Assembly (NCBI GenBank): GCA_028698535.1
Contig: JAQVDA010000021.1
Span: 1 to 10,090, forward strand
Source of the DNA: Bacilli bacterium
GTDB taxonomy: Bacteria; Bacillota_I; Bacilli_A; RF39; UBA660
DNA length: 10,090 nucleotides
Direction: 5' to 3'
A program made the position numbers and the translations under genes. Shown here one piece after another: positions 1-7,765 of this stretch. Each line of letters begins with the position of its first letter. The first letter of the stretch is position 1. Below the pieces are notes generated by a model. It was not told the DNA's origin. It saw nothing but the letters and a program-made list of their open reading frames with translations, and did no database searches.

Positions 1-995
1 ATCGCAAAGAGGTGTCAGAGGCATACGCTGGTGATATTATTGCGGCTGTAGGCCTTAAAAATACTACTACTGGTGATACTTTGTGTGATGATAAAAAACA
101 AATTATTTTAGAGTCAATGGTTTTCCCTGAACCGGTTATCTCAGTTGCGATTGAACCTAAATCAAAAGCGGATCAGGATAAAATGAGTATCGCGTTATCA
201 AAGTTAGCCGAAGAAGATCCGACCTTTAGGGCAGAAACTGATGCCGAAACTGGGCAAACAGTTATTGCCGGGATGGGAGAATTACATTTAGAAGTCCTGG
301 TGGAAAGGATGCGTCGGGAATTTAATGTTGAGGCCTCAGTGGGGAAACCACAAGTTGCGTATCGCGAAACAATTACCGTTGCTGGTGAATGTGAGGGTAA
401 ATACATTAAACAATCTGGTGGTCGAGGACAATATGGTCATGTTTGGATTAAGTTTGAACCGAACAAAGATAAAGGCTATGAATTTGTTGATAAGGTTGTG
501 GGTGGAGTAGTGCCAAGGGAATATATTCCTGTTGTTGATAAAGGGTTAAAGGAAGCCTTGCAAACCGGTGTTTTAGCTGGCTATCCGATGATTGATGTTA
601 AAGCGACCTTATATGATGGTTCATATCATGATGTTGATTCTAGTGAGATGGCCTTTAAGATTGCCGCTAGTTTAGCGTTAAGAGAGACAAAAACTAAATG
701 TAAACCAGCCTTACTAGAGCCAATCATGGCGGTTGATGTGGTCGTCCCTGAGGAATACCTTGGTAATGTAATGGGTGATATTACAGCTCGGAGAGGTCGC
801 CTATTAGGGCAAGATACAAGAGGTAACGCTATCTTATTATCAGCGTTAGTACCTCTATCAGAAATGTTTGGTTATGCAACCAGTTTGCGTTCTAATACTC
901 AAGGACGCGGGACCTTCACAATGTTTTTTGATCATTATGAAGAAGTGCCTAAAAGCATTGCTGAAGACATCATTAAGAAAAATGGTGGTCAATAA
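1..995 (+). CDS. fusA: Elongation factor G, C-terminal half (5' end outside window)
   Basis: Ribosomal translocase GTPase that moves tRNA and mRNA after peptide bond formation and helps recycle ribosomes; cytosolic. The reading frame is open from the first bases (codons begin at position 3), so the GTG at 12 is an internal valine and not a start. About 330 codons are present of the roughly 690 usual for the family. They cover the end of domain II ([15 protein letters not shown]), domain III ([28 protein letters not shown]), domain IV ([11 protein letters not shown] and the tip region [16 protein letters not shown]) and domain V, which ends in IIKKNGGQ. The GTPase domain lies upstream of the window. 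It precedes tuf, the usual str-operon order. There is no terminator before tuf, so read-through into tuf is likely in addition to the tuf promoter. Identification is very secure; nothing is odd apart from the window truncation. Confidence 0.98.
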   Translation, partial: RKEVSEAYAGDIIAAVGLKNTTTGDTLCDDKKQIILESMVFPEPVISVAIEPKSKADQDKMSIALSKLAEEDPTFRAETDAETGQTVIAGMGELHLEVLVERMRREFNVEASVGKPQVAYRETITVAGECEGKYIKQSGGRGQYGHVWIKFEPNKDKGYEFVDKVVGGVVPREYIPVVDKGLKEALQTGVLAGYPMIDVKATLYDGSYHDVDSSEMAFKIAASLALRETKTKCKPALLEPIMAVDVVVPEEYLGNVMGDITARRGRLLGQDTRGNAILLSALVPLSEMFGYATSLRSNTQGRGTFTMFFDHYEEVPKSIAEDIIKKNGGQ

Positions 996-1003
996 TTGTT
1001 AAA

Positions 1004-1037
1004 AACACTTGAAAAAGCCACAAGTGTTAGGTAAAAT
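1004..1037 (+). promoter_or_regulatory. tuf promoter overlapped by an 8-bp inverted repeat
   Basis: A -35 element TTGAAA (1009-1014) is followed after exactly 17 bases by the -10 element TAAAAT (1032-1037), a near-consensus sigma-A-type promoter. The inverted repeat AACACTTG (1004-1011) / CAAGTGTT (1021-1028), with a 9-base loop, covers the -35 and most of the spacer. No T-run follows it, so it is not an intrinsic terminator. The predicted start near 1044 leaves only a few bases before the SD AAGGAGG (1048-1054), which sits 6 bases from the tuf ATG. Confidence 0.7.
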
Positions 1038-1060
1038 ATATATTTATAAGGAGGAATAAA

Positions 1061-2245
1061 ATGGCAAAGGAAAAATTCGACCGTTCAAAACCGCATATTA
1101 ATATCGGTACAATTGGACACGTCGACCATGGTAAAACAACTTTAACAGCAGCTATTACAAAAGTATTAGCGGGGAAAGGAATGGCGGAAGTTCAGGCGTA
1201 TGATCAAATTGATAGAGCGCCAGAAGAAAAAACGCGAGGTATTACAATTAATACTGCTCATGTTGAATATGAAACAGAAAAACGCCATTATGCGCACGTT
1301 GACTGTCCTGGTCACGCCGATTATATTAAAAATATGATTACTGGCGCAGCGCAAATGGATGGAGCTATTTTAGTAATTGCGGCAACAGATGGGGCAATGG
1401 CTCAAACGCGTGAACACATTTTATTATCACGTCAAGTTGGTGTTCCTAAGATGGTTGTCTTCATTAATAAATGTGATATGGTGACAGACACAGAATTATT
1501 AGAATTAGTTGAGATGGAAATCCGCGAGTTATTAACTGAGTATGGATTTGATGGTGATAATACACCAATCATTCGTGGTTCGGCTTTAAAAGCGCTTGAA
1601 GGCGACCCAGAAGCCGAAAAACGCATTGAAGAGTTAATGAACGCAATTGATGATTACATCCCAACTCCAGAACGTGATACTTCAAAACCGTTCTTAATGT
1701 CAATTGAAGATGTATTTACTATTACTGGTCGTGGTACAGTTGTTACTGGTCGTGTTGAACGTGGTCAACTAAAATTGAATGATGAAATAGAGATTGTCGG
1801 TTTAAGACCAACTAAAAAAGCCGTGGTAACTGGAATTGAAATGTTTAGGAAACAATTAGACTATGCTGAGGCCGGAGATAATGCCGGGGTTTTATTACGT
1901 GGTATTGCTCGTGAAGAAGTGGAAAGAGGTCAAATCCTATGTAAACCTGGTTCAGTTACCCCTCATAAAAAGTTTGAGGCTAAGGTTTATGTTTTAAGCA
2001 AGGAAGAGGGAGGACGTCATACCCCATTCTTTACCAATTATCGTCCACAATTCTATTTTAGAACAACTGACGTAACTGGCGTTGTTGAATTACCGCAAGG
2101 GGTTGAAATGGTTATGCCTGGAGATGATGTTTCCATAACGGTTGAACTATTAAATCCGATTGCGATTGAAGAAGGTACTAAGTTCTCAATCCGTGAAGGT
2201 GGCAGAACCGTTGGTGCTGGAGTCGTTAGTAAGATTATTCAATAA
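1061..2245 (+). CDS. tuf: Elongation factor Tu
   Basis: GTPase that delivers aminoacyl-tRNA to the ribosomal A site; cytosolic and normally among the most abundant proteins. At 394 residues it has the normal family length. The G motifs are all present: GHVDHGKT (P-loop, residues 19-26), the RGITI switch I segment (59-63), DCPGH with the catalytic-loop His (81-85), NKCD (136-139) and GSALK (173-177). They are followed by the two beta-barrel domains ([13 protein letters not shown], then the C-terminal part ending in [11 protein letters not shown]). The ATG at 1061 is fixed by an ideal SD (AAGGAGG, 6-base spacing). It lies 65 bp after fusA, has its own strong promoter and ends in a strong terminator, so it can be expressed above the level of fusA. 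The next gene is convergent; the S10 ribosomal protein cluster that often follows tuf is absent here. Confidence 0.99.
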   Translation: MAKEKFDRSKPHINIGTIGHVDHGKTTLTAAITKVLAGKGMAEVQAYDQIDRAPEEKTRGITINTAHVEYETEKRHYAHVDCPGHADYIKNMITGAAQMDGAILVIAATDGAMAQTREHILLSRQVGVPKMVVFINKCDMVTDTELLELVEMEIRELLTEYGFDGDNTPIIRGSALKALEGDPEAEKRIEELMNAIDDYIPTPERDTSKPFLMSIEDVFTITGRGTVVTGRVERGQLKLNDEIEIVGLRPTKKAVVTGIEMFRKQLDYAEAGDNAGVLLRGIAREEVERGQILCKPGSVTPHKKFEAKVYVLSKEEGGRHTPFFTNYRPQFYFRTTDVTGVVELPQGVEMVMPGDDVSITVELLNPIAIEEGTKFSIREGGRTVGAGVVSKIIQ

Positions 2246-2250
2246 TAAAG

Positions 2251-2276
2251 AAAGACTGAAAAACAGTCTTTTTTTT
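2251..2276 (+). terminator. Intrinsic terminator of tuf
   Basis: Stem AAAGACTG (2251-2258) / CAGTCTTT (2264-2271) with a loop of five A bases, followed by an uninterrupted T run to 2276. It lies 6 bases after the tuf stop codon. The convergent femAB-like gene ends at 2304; in that direction the hairpin is followed by a poorer T-rich stretch, so it may act weakly as a bidirectional terminator. Confidence 0.92.
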
Positions 2277-2303
2277 ATGGCAAAATATAAGTGGTAAATA
2301 ATA

Positions 2304-3530
2304 TTAATTTTTTTTAATAATCTTGGTAATATAGTTAGTAATAAGCTTTGATTTTTGAATAAAATGATATAACGGTAAGTTAATCGGCAAATCAAACTCC
2401 CCAATTAACTCTGTTTTAGTACTGCCAAACTTTAATTTAAATTGTGAGTATCTTTGATAAGGATCATCACCATTTGAATGGCTGCTTAAGCCATTTAAAT
2501 TTATAGCGTGATAGTGTTTTTTATAAGCATTAGTAATTAAGGCCCAATATAATAAAGGGATGGGATTAAAACGTTTATACTTAGGGTGATAACTACTTAA
2601 AATAACATTAACCTGGTTATCGTAAATAATAATAAAACAACCGCCGATAATTAACCCATGTGGATAATGATTAAATAATTTACTAGCTTCTATTAAATGG
2701 CGTTTGTAAAGATTTAATAAATTATCCGAAGCTATTTTTTTATTTAAGATATCATTGTTTTTTTTATCTTGTTGAAGACGTTTAACTAAGTTTATATTAA
2801 TTTTGTTTTCTTCTTGATATTTATTTTTAGCGACTGTGAGCAAAGCGCTAGGATTAAGTTTCGCATAATATACTTCCGCTTTATTTTGACTCTTAAAAAC
2901 TTGGTAATAATTATTAAAGTAAGTTAATGATTGTTTCTTTTTAATTACTTTTGGGGCAAAATTGTAAATAGTTTCGATATCGTTAGCATTTCCTTTATGA
3001 ATGGTAATTCCCTTTTTAAGCGCTGATTTAATCTTTCGCCTGATATCCTTCTTAAAGGAAAAGAAGGTTGTCTTTGTATTGGTATTTAATTTTAAAAGAG
3101 CAAAATTTGTTGGTTTTAATAGTTTAAAGTCATCTAGGGTTTGTTGTTTAATATAACCAGCTGATTTTAAATTTAATAAAATATTACTATCTCTTACTAC
3201 ATAAGGATCGATCTTAATAAAAAGAAAGTTTTGTTTTAGTAACAGCCTTTTCAATTTACTGGTAAATAATTTTAATAAAGCTTTATCCTCATATTCGATA
3301 AGAAAACCTCTCGGTGCATAAGCATATTTAAAGATATTAAATATTTTTTTATATAATATTAAGGAGGCCGAAATAAGATTATGGTTATTATCAACAAGCC
3401 CGACATAATGAATATTAAAACCGTGTCGCATCATTAGCTCGCCATATAACGAACTTTGATAGAAGCTGCGATAGCGATGGGTACTAGAGAAGGCATCAAA
3501 TTGTTGTTTAGTTAAAGTAATTATTTTCAT
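2304..3530 (-). CDS. FemAB-family peptidoglycan aminoacyltransferase (FemX/MurM-like)
   Basis: Probably transfers an amino acid from aminoacyl-tRNA to the stem-peptide side chain of lipid II or a related precursor, building the interpeptide bridge of a Gram-positive wall; likely cytosolic at the membrane face. Length is 408 residues, typical for the family. Family-like segments are YAPRGFLIEY (71-80), FIKIDPYV (104-111), the Lys/Arg-rich helix FKKDIRRKIKSALKKG (159-174), a highly charged stretch (about 237-287) that fits the inserted helical coiled-coil arm, and the C-terminal GNAT-like core with INLNGLSS (343-350) and FKLKFGS (364-370). The start is set by GAGGAG about 7 bases upstream. The gene is monocistronic, lying between the tuf terminator and a terminator at its 5' side. 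The amino acid transferred (Gly, Ala, Ser) cannot be told from sequence, so no symbol is given. The protein is strongly Lys/Asn/Ile rich, consistent with the AT-rich base composition. Confidence 0.9.
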   Translation of the reverse strand: MKIITLTKQQFDAFSSTHRYRSFYQSSLYGELMMRHGFNIHYVGLVDNNHNLISASLILYKKIFNIFKYAYAPRGFLIEYEDKALLKLFTSKLKRLLLKQNFLFIKIDPYVVRDSNILLNLKSAGYIKQQTLDDFKLLKPTNFALLKLNTNTKTTFFSFKKDIRRKIKSALKKGITIHKGNANDIETIYNFAPKVIKKKQSLTYFNNYYQVFKSQNKAEVYYAKLNPSALLTVAKNKYQEENKININLVKRLQQDKKNNDILNKKIASDNLLNLYKRHLIEASKLFNHYPHGLIIGGCFIIIYDNQVNVILSSYHPKYKRFNPIPLLYWALITNAYKKHYHAINLNGLSSHSNGDDPYQRYSQFKLKFGSTKTELIGEFDLPINLPLYHFIQKSKLITNYITKIIKKN

Positions 3531-3563
3531 TATATTGCTCCTCTTATCAATTTGAATTATTAT

Positions 3564-3572
3564 ATTATATCA
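3564..3572 (-). promoter_or_regulatory. Extended -10 promoter of the femAB-like gene
   Basis: Reading the minus strand, TGATATAAT is a perfect TG-N-TATAAT extended -10. It lies about 20 bases upstream of the SD (AAGAGGAGC, 3537-3545). No good -35 is visible at 16-18 bases, as expected for extended -10 promoters. It lies downstream of the terminator of the preceding minus-strand gene, so the transferase has its own transcript. Confidence 0.65.
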
Positions 3573-3590
3573 TAAATAATTTTAAATAAT

Positions 3591-3619
3591 AAAAAAAGCA
3601 AATCGTCCTAGTTTGCTTT
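3591..3619 (-). terminator. Intrinsic terminator of the small minus-strand gene
   Basis: Perfect 8-bp stem (plus-strand AAAGCAAA at 3595-3602 and TTTGCTTT at 3612-3619) with a 9-base loop. On the minus strand it is followed by a run of seven T. It lies just after the stop at 3631 and separates this gene from the femAB-like gene. Confidence 0.88.
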
Positions 3620-3630
3620 ATTATTATTTT

Positions 3631-4044
3631 TTACTCGGATAAAGTTAATTGTTCCAGATAGTTATTACAAAACAAACATAGGTAATATTTATATTTTTGA
3701 TTCATTATTTCAATTTGTTCAACATATGAGATGTTAAGGCGGCAAGCCTTTTGATTAACAACTTGATGGTTCTTAAGATAACCACGGTCGATTAACTCCT
3801 TGATAGTAACCATATTGGGCTGGGTATTATCGACGCTTTTAATCTTTTGAAAGGCTAATTCGATTTGTTTATCTTCAAAGAAGTTTTTACCCGCTAAAGC
3901 CATAACTTCTCTTTCTGATATTGAAAAAACCGGATATTGTCCCGTCATCTTAGCGATTAATGGAGGAAGGATGAAAAGATAACAAATGGTTAAGACTAGA
4001 CAAGCAAACATTAATCTTTTTAAAAAGCTCGTATTATAAGGCAC
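3631..4044 (-). CDS. Small membrane-anchored protein with pilin-like C-terminal half, function unknown
   Basis: I do not recognise this as a named family. It has 137 residues from the GTG at 4044-4042. The upstream in-frame GTG at 4053-4051 overlaps the SD AAAAGGAG (4053-4060) and is too close to it; the chosen GTG is 8 bases away. Residues 8-31 form one hydrophobic membrane segment after a short basic N-terminus, so the rest is probably extracytoplasmic. There is no G-FTLVEL prepilin cleavage motif. The C-terminal half contains VTIKELIDRGYL (79-90), then Cys101 and Cys123/Cys126 separated by a Tyr-rich stretch. This order resembles the prepilin at 9396, which has IRISELIEKGFL and then two cysteines. 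By inference it could be a pilin-fold or minor-pilin-related surface protein, with a possible disulfide. It has its own promoter and terminator. Confidence 0.75.
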   Translation of the reverse strand: MPYNTSFLKRLMFACLVLTICYLFILPPLIAKMTGQYPVFSISEREVMALAGKNFFEDKQIELAFQKIKSVDNTQPNMVTIKELIDRGYLKNHQVVNQKACRLNISYVEQIEIMNQKYKYYLCLFCNNYLEQLTLSE

Positions 4045-4077
4045 TAACAACACTCCTTTTTGTTATGTCTTATTATT

Positions 4078-4106
4078 ATCATAATCTTTTTAATTATTAT
4101 CGGCAA
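4078..4106 (-). promoter_or_regulatory. Promoter of the small minus-strand gene
   Basis: On the minus strand, TTGCCG (4106-4101) is followed after 17 bases by TATGAT (4083-4078). This matches the sigma-A consensus at 4 of 6 and 5 of 6 positions. The predicted start near 4071 lies about 10 bases before the SD at 4060-4053. Confidence 0.6.
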
Positions 4107-4163
4107 GTTTTTTATGTTTTTATTTATATAGTTGACAATTTTTAACAAACAAGATTAATTTTA

Positions 4164-4192
4164 TTATCATTTTACTAAAACAAGCTTATAAT
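4164..4192 (+). promoter_or_regulatory. murD-eno operon promoter
   Basis: TTATCA (4164-4169) is followed after 17 bases by a perfect TATAAT (4187-4192). The predicted start near 4199 falls at the 5' edge of the SD AAAGGAG (4197-4203), so the leader would be extremely short. A perfect TTGACA at 4132-4137 lies further upstream, but only poor -10 matches (TTAATT at 4155) stand at the right distance; it could be a second, longer-leader promoter. The 158-bp region to the minus-strand gene holds divergent promoters and no further gene. Confidence 0.6.
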
Positions 4193-4211
4193 TTATAAAG
4201 GAGAGTTATTG

Positions 4212-5552
4212 ATGGAACTTACCAATAAAAAAATTTTAATTTTAGGGATGGCAAAAAGTGGCTATGCGGCCGCCAAGGTATTGGCTAGAACAAATCAGGT
4301 TATTGTAAATGACAGTAATAAGAACCAACCCCCAAAACAGATAGAAAAGTTAAAGACCTTAGGTGTTAAGGTGGTGCTAGGAGCTCATCCTGATAAATTA
4401 TTTGATCAAACCTATGATTATTTAATTAAAAATCCTGGCATCCCCCTTAATCATAAATATATCCAAAAAGCTTATCAATTTAAAATCCCCGTTATTAATG
4501 AAATTGAAGTGGCGTATCACTTTTTACCGAAGGATATATTTATAATTGGGATTACGGGAACTAATGGTAAGACGACCACGGCTACTTTAATATATAAAAT
4601 ATTAAAAAAAGCCAATTTACCAGTTCATTTAACGGGTAACATTGGTACCCCGTTATGTGATTTTATTCGGAAGATAAAAAAAGGTGATATTGTAATTATA
4701 GAGTTATCAATCCAGCAATTATTAAATATAAGTAGTTTTAAAACTAATCTTAGTGTTTTAACTAACTTATCAGAAGCGCACCTTGATTTTATTAGTGACT
4801 ATCACGATTATATAAAAGGGAAATTAGGCGTCTTTAATAAACATGCGTATCAAGAAGTCGCCATCTTAAATGGTGATGATATAAATGTTGTTAATAATGC
4901 AATAAAGATACAGTCAATGAAAAAATATTTTTCCTCACAAAGAAAGGCTGACTGTTATCTAGCCGATGGCATCATATATTATCGCCAAAACCCAGTTATT
5001 ACGGTTAGTGATATTAAAATAAGCGGTATTCATAATTATGAAAATGTTATGGCGGCGATATTAGTTGTAAAAGAGTTAAAGATTAAAAACGCTGCTATTA
5101 GGCAGGTGTTAAAAGAGTTTAAGGGTATTGAACACCGGGTAGAATATGTTGATGTGATAAAAGGGATTGAAATATATAACGATTCCAAAGCCACTAACAT
5201 TAAATCAACGCAAACCGCTTTAAAGTTGTTTAATAAACCTATTATTTTATTGTTAGGCGGGTTAGACCGTGGCCAGAATTTTTATGATTTGACACCATAT
5301 TTGAATAATGTTAAATTATTAATAGGATACGGAGCTTGTAAGGGCCGGATTAAAGAGTATGCGGGAAAAATTAAATGGCCCAGTAAGATAGTGTCAACTT
5401 TAAAAGACGCACTTAAAATAGGTATTCAACAAGGCAAAGAAGGTGATATTATATTATTAAGTCCCGCGAGTGCCTCATTGGATCAGTTTAAAAACATGGC
5501 GGAACGAGGACAAAAGTTTAAAGAATATGTCAAGGAAATAAAGGAGGAATGA
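4212..5552 (+). CDS. murD: UDP-N-acetylmuramoyl-L-alanine--D-glutamate ligase
   Basis: Cytosolic ATP-dependent ligase adding D-Glu to UDP-MurNAc-L-Ala, the second amino acid of the peptidoglycan stem. At 446 residues it has the normal length. In order: the N-terminal Rossmann start ILILGMAKSGYAAAK (8-22); ATP-binding GTNGKTTT (116-123); HLD (190-192) with nearby Lys204, a candidate for the carbamylated Lys of the family; HNYEN (274-278); HRVEYV (308-313); NDSKATN (323-329); LLGGLDRG (347-354); and the MurD-specific SPASASLDQFKNMAERG (417-433). The usual ELSSFQL is replaced by ELSIQQL (164-170). I prefer the ATG at 4212 over the adjoining in-frame TTG at 4209, because the SD AAAGGAG is then 8 bases away. 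It is cotranscribed with eno (3 bases between stop and next ATG) and lies outside a division/cell-wall (dcw) gene cluster. Confidence 0.97.
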   Translation: MELTNKKILILGMAKSGYAAAKVLARTNQVIVNDSNKNQPPKQIEKLKTLGVKVVLGAHPDKLFDQTYDYLIKNPGIPLNHKYIQKAYQFKIPVINEIEVAYHFLPKDIFIIGITGTNGKTTTATLIYKILKKANLPVHLTGNIGTPLCDFIRKIKKGDIVIIELSIQQLLNISSFKTNLSVLTNLSEAHLDFISDYHDYIKGKLGVFNKHAYQEVAILNGDDINVVNNAIKIQSMKKYFSSQRKADCYLADGIIYYRQNPVITVSDIKISGIHNYENVMAAILVVKELKIKNAAIRQVLKEFKGIEHRVEYVDVIKGIEIYNDSKATNIKSTQTALKLFNKPIILLLGGLDRGQNFYDLTPYLNNVKLLIGYGACKGRIKEYAGKIKWPSKIVSTLKDALKIGIQQGKEGDIILLSPASASLDQFKNMAERGQKFKEYVKEIKEE

Positions 5553-5555
5553 TTA

Positions 5556-6791
5556 ATGCCGATAATAACCGATATTAAAGCCCGGGAAATATTAGATTCC
5601 CGCGGGGTGCCCACGATTGAAGTAGATATCATTACCAGGAGTAACTATGTAGGGCGAGCCAGTATTCCATCAGGAGCTTCAACCGGAAGTAATGAAGCTC
5701 TAGAACTAAGGGATAATGATTATCGCTATCTAGGGGAAGGGGTTTTAAAGGCGGTTAGTAATGTCTTGGGCATCATTAAGCCTAAGTTAATAGGTTTTGA
5801 TATTAGGGAACAGAAAAAAATAGATCAGTTGTTAATTGCTTTAGATGGTACCCCTAATAAAAGCAAACTGGGGGCAAATGCTATCTTAGCCGTATCTTTA
5901 GCGGTCCTAAAAGGAGCGGCAAAGTATCATAATCAACCATTATATCAATATGTTGGGCCTGGCCGCGACTTACCAATTCCGATGATGAACGTTATTAACG
6001 GGGGTAGCCATGCGGATAATGGCCTTGATTTTCAAGAATTTATGATTGTTCCGCAACGGGGGAGTTTTAAAGAGAAAGTACGGATGGGAGCGGAAGTCTT
6101 TCATCATTTAAAACAACTTCTTAATGAAAACAAATATTCGACAGCGGTTGGTGATGAGGGCGGCTTTGCTCCTAACTTAAGCAGTAATAAAGAAGCTTTA
6201 GATTTACTGGTAATGGCTATTAATCAATCAGGCTATAAACCGAAAGAGGATATTGCGATTGCCTTGGATGTTGCCGCTAGTGCGTTTTTTAACAAGGAAC
6301 GGAGCTGCTACGTTTTAAAAAAGGAGAATAAAGAACTATCTAGTGAAGAATTAATTACTTTTTACGAAGAATTAATTAATGATTACCCGATTGTTTCGAT
6401 TGAGGACGGGCTTGATGAGGACGATTGGGACGGCTTTAAAATGTTAACGACTAGATTAGTTAATCGTATCCAGCTAGTGGGCGATGATCTTTTTGTTACT
6501 AATAAGCACTTATTACACAAAGGCATAACGAATAATGTATGTAACGCTATTTTAATAAAACCGAATCAAATTGGTACCTATACAGAGATGCTCGCCACTA
6601 TTGAGTTGGCTAAAGCTCATGACTATAAGACAATTATTTCCCATCGTAGTGGAGAAACCGAAGATACCCTTATTGCCGACCTAGCTGTGGGCCTAAATAT
6701 AGGGCAAATAAAAACCGGCTCTTTATCTAGAGGCGAGCGTATAGCTAAATATAATCAATTAATAAGAATAGAGGAGGAGTTAGGTCGTTAA
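5556..6791 (+). CDS. eno: Enolase (phosphopyruvate hydratase)
   Basis: Glycolytic enzyme converting 2-phosphoglycerate to phosphoenolpyruvate; cytosolic, Mg-dependent, commonly oligomeric. All key elements are visible: SRGVPTIEV (15-23), the mobile loop [14 protein letters not shown] (40-53), [14 protein letters not shown] (142-155), QEF (160-162), the catalytic [10 protein letters not shown] (199-208, Glu201), metal ligands Asp238, Glu283 (SIEDGLDE) and Asp310 (VGDDLFVTN), catalytic Lys335 in [18 protein letters not shown] (362-370) and Lys386 in [12 protein letters not shown]. At 411 residues it is about 20 shorter than the usual 430, mainly through compact loops around residues 245-262 and a short C-terminus; no catalytic residue is lost. 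The SD AAGGAGGA (5541-5548) lies inside the murD end, so the two are translationally linked. No terminator follows, so some read-through into spo0A is possible. Confidence 0.99.
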   Translation: MPIITDIKAREILDSRGVPTIEVDIITRSNYVGRASIPSGASTGSNEALELRDNDYRYLGEGVLKAVSNVLGIIKPKLIGFDIREQKKIDQLLIALDGTPNKSKLGANAILAVSLAVLKGAAKYHNQPLYQYVGPGRDLPIPMMNVINGGSHADNGLDFQEFMIVPQRGSFKEKVRMGAEVFHHLKQLLNENKYSTAVGDEGGFAPNLSSNKEALDLLVMAINQSGYKPKEDIAIALDVAASAFFNKERSCYVLKKENKELSSEELITFYEELINDYPIVSIEDGLDEDDWDGFKMLTTRLVNRIQLVGDDLFVTNKHLLHKGITNNVCNAILIKPNQIGTYTEMLATIELAKAHDYKTIISHRSGETEDTLIADLAVGLNIGQIKTGSLSRGERIAKYNQLIRIEEELGR

Positions 6792-6799
6792 ATTAAGGC

Positions 6800-6836
6800 G
6801 ACAAAATAGGAGGCGATTAGACAAAACCAGACAAAA
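6800..6836 (+). repeat. Three helically phased GACAAAA repeats upstream of spo0A
   Basis: The heptamer GACAAAA occurs at 6800-6806, 6820-6826 and 6830-6836, so starts are 20 and 10 bases apart, all on one face of the helix. On the minus strand the cores read TTTTGTCGCC, TTTTGTCTAA and TTTTGTCTGG. The middle one differs at one position from the Bacillus 0A-box form TTTTGTCGAA. The sites end about 40 bp upstream of the -10 of spo0A, so they are candidate autoregulatory Spo0A sites (inference). Confidence 0.5.
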
Positions 6837-6853
6837 TTAGTAAAAATAAAGCC

Positions 6854-6883
6854 TAGATAAATGCCCTTTTTATGTTGTATAAT
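6854..6883 (+). promoter_or_regulatory. spo0A promoter
   Basis: A perfect -10 TATAAT (6878-6883) has a 4-of-6 -35 match, TAGATA (6854-6859), at 18-base spacing. The predicted start near 6890 gives a short leader with SD AAAGGAG (6906-6912), 5 bases from the ATG. The weak -35 just downstream of the GACAAAA repeats would suit an activator-dependent promoter. Confidence 0.6.
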
Positions 6884-6917
6884 GATAATGCGTGAGTAGT
6901 AACAGAAAGGAGCCAAT

Positions 6918-7691
6918 ATGAAAAATATAAAAGTGTTGGTAATTGACGATAATGTTAATCTTATCAACATGATTAAAGAGTATTTTAGTAGTCACGCAGT
7001 AATTGATGTAGTATTAGAGGCCTATGATGGTGAGGAAGGATTTAAGGTTGTTAAAGAGAAAGAAAATGAGTATGATGTTATCTTGCTTGATCTTATTATG
7101 CCAAAGAAGGACGGTTTATATGTTCTTGATGAGATGAAAAAGAATCATATTAATAAGAACGTTATCGTTATTACATCATATAATGCTCAAGATATAATTA
7201 GGACAGTGTCTGATTATGGCATAAATTATTTTATCTTAAAGCCTTTTGAATTAATTGATTTAGAAAGAAGAATACTAGATGTTTGTGATTCAAAGAAAGG
7301 AAAAGGGAAAACGATTGACCTTTATCATAATAATTTACAAATATCCATCACCAAAATACTTCATGAACTTGGTATCCCCTCCCACATAAAAGGATATCAA
7401 TATATTAGAGAAGGGATTACTATATTATATAACAAGCCTGATTTAATTGGCGGCATTACCAAAGAATTATATCCAGAGATAGCGTATAAGTTTGACACCA
7501 CGGTCTCTAGGGTAGAACGGGCGATTCGTCATGCAATTGAGGTTAGTTGGAATAGAGGTAATTGGCAGTTAATGGAGGATATCTTCGGTCACAGCGTGGA
7601 TATTGATAAGGCTAAACCAACTAATTCGGAATTTGTGGTGACGGTAGCCGATAAATTGCGCTTAGAGTTTCATAAAATGGAAGTTAGATAA
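6918..7691 (+). CDS. spo0A: Sporulation transcription factor Spo0A (response regulator)
   Basis: Master regulator of sporulation initiation in Bacillota; a phosphorylation-activated cytosolic DNA-binding protein. It has 257 residues, close to the family norm. The N-terminal receiver domain (1-123) has acidic pair Asp10/Asp11, phosphoacceptor Asp58 in LLDLIMP, Thr86 and Lys108 in ILKPF. A short linker leads to the Spo0A-specific C-terminal domain (about 140-257): [19 protein letters not shown] (149-167), [10 protein letters not shown] (180-189), the recognition-helix segment [13 protein letters not shown] (197-209) with SWNRGN, and KAKPTNSEF (231-239). The recognition helix is almost unchanged from Bacillus, so the DNA target should be 0A-box-like. 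It lies between eno and gpmI, not beside spoIVB as in Bacillus. It has its own promoter and terminator. Whether this organism sporulates cannot be judged here. Confidence 0.98.
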   Translation: MKNIKVLVIDDNVNLINMIKEYFSSHAVIDVVLEAYDGEEGFKVVKEKENEYDVILLDLIMPKKDGLYVLDEMKKNHINKNVIVITSYNAQDIIRTVSDYGINYFILKPFELIDLERRILDVCDSKKGKGKTIDLYHNNLQISITKILHELGIPSHIKGYQYIREGITILYNKPDLIGGITKELYPEIAYKFDTTVSRVERAIRHAIEVSWNRGNWQLMEDIFGHSVDIDKAKPTNSEFVVTVADKLRLEFHKMEVR

Positions 7692-7695
7692 ATTG

Positions 7696-7729
7696 ACACT
7701 ACGATTAAAATAAAGTAGTGTTTTTTTTT
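7696..7729 (+). terminator. Intrinsic terminator of spo0A
   Basis: Stem ACACTAC (7696-7702) / GTAGTGT (7715-7721), 12-base AT-rich loop, then T to 7729 (nine T in all). It starts 4 bases after the spo0A stop. Confidence 0.9.
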
Positions 7730-7735
7730 GATATT

Positions 7736-7744
7736 TGTTAAAAT
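7736..7744 (+). promoter_or_regulatory. Candidate extended -10 promoter of gpmI
   Basis: TGTTAAAAT has the TG-N extension and a 5-of-6 -10 hexamer (TAAAAT, 7739-7744). It lies directly after the spo0A terminator T run. No good -35 is seen. The predicted start near 7751 leaves a minimal leader to the SD-like GAGGTG (7756-7761). Confidence 0.45.
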
Positions 7745-7765
7745 GGTGTTAGATAGAGGTGGCAG

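Noticed and set aside
12-14. GTG at 12 as the start of a short EF-G-like gene
   Set aside because: The frame is open to the window edge and upstream codons (Arg-Lys-Glu) match EF-G, so this is an internal valine of a truncated fusA.
2186-2404. Small reading frames overlapping real genes on the other strand (for example 2186-2404, 8443-8706, 6788-6970)
   Set aside because: They lie within or across well-supported genes and terminators, have no recognisable domains, and look like frame shadows.
4045-4053. Longer start (GTG at 4053) for the small minus-strand membrane protein
   Set aside because: That codon overlaps the Shine-Dalgarno AAAAGGAG; the GTG at 4044 has proper 8-base spacing.
6807-6858. 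Leader peptide after AGGAGG (6807-6812) in the eno-spo0A gap
   Set aside because: No ATG, GTG or TTG stands at a usable distance; only an ATT could start a 14-codon frame, which is too weak to call.
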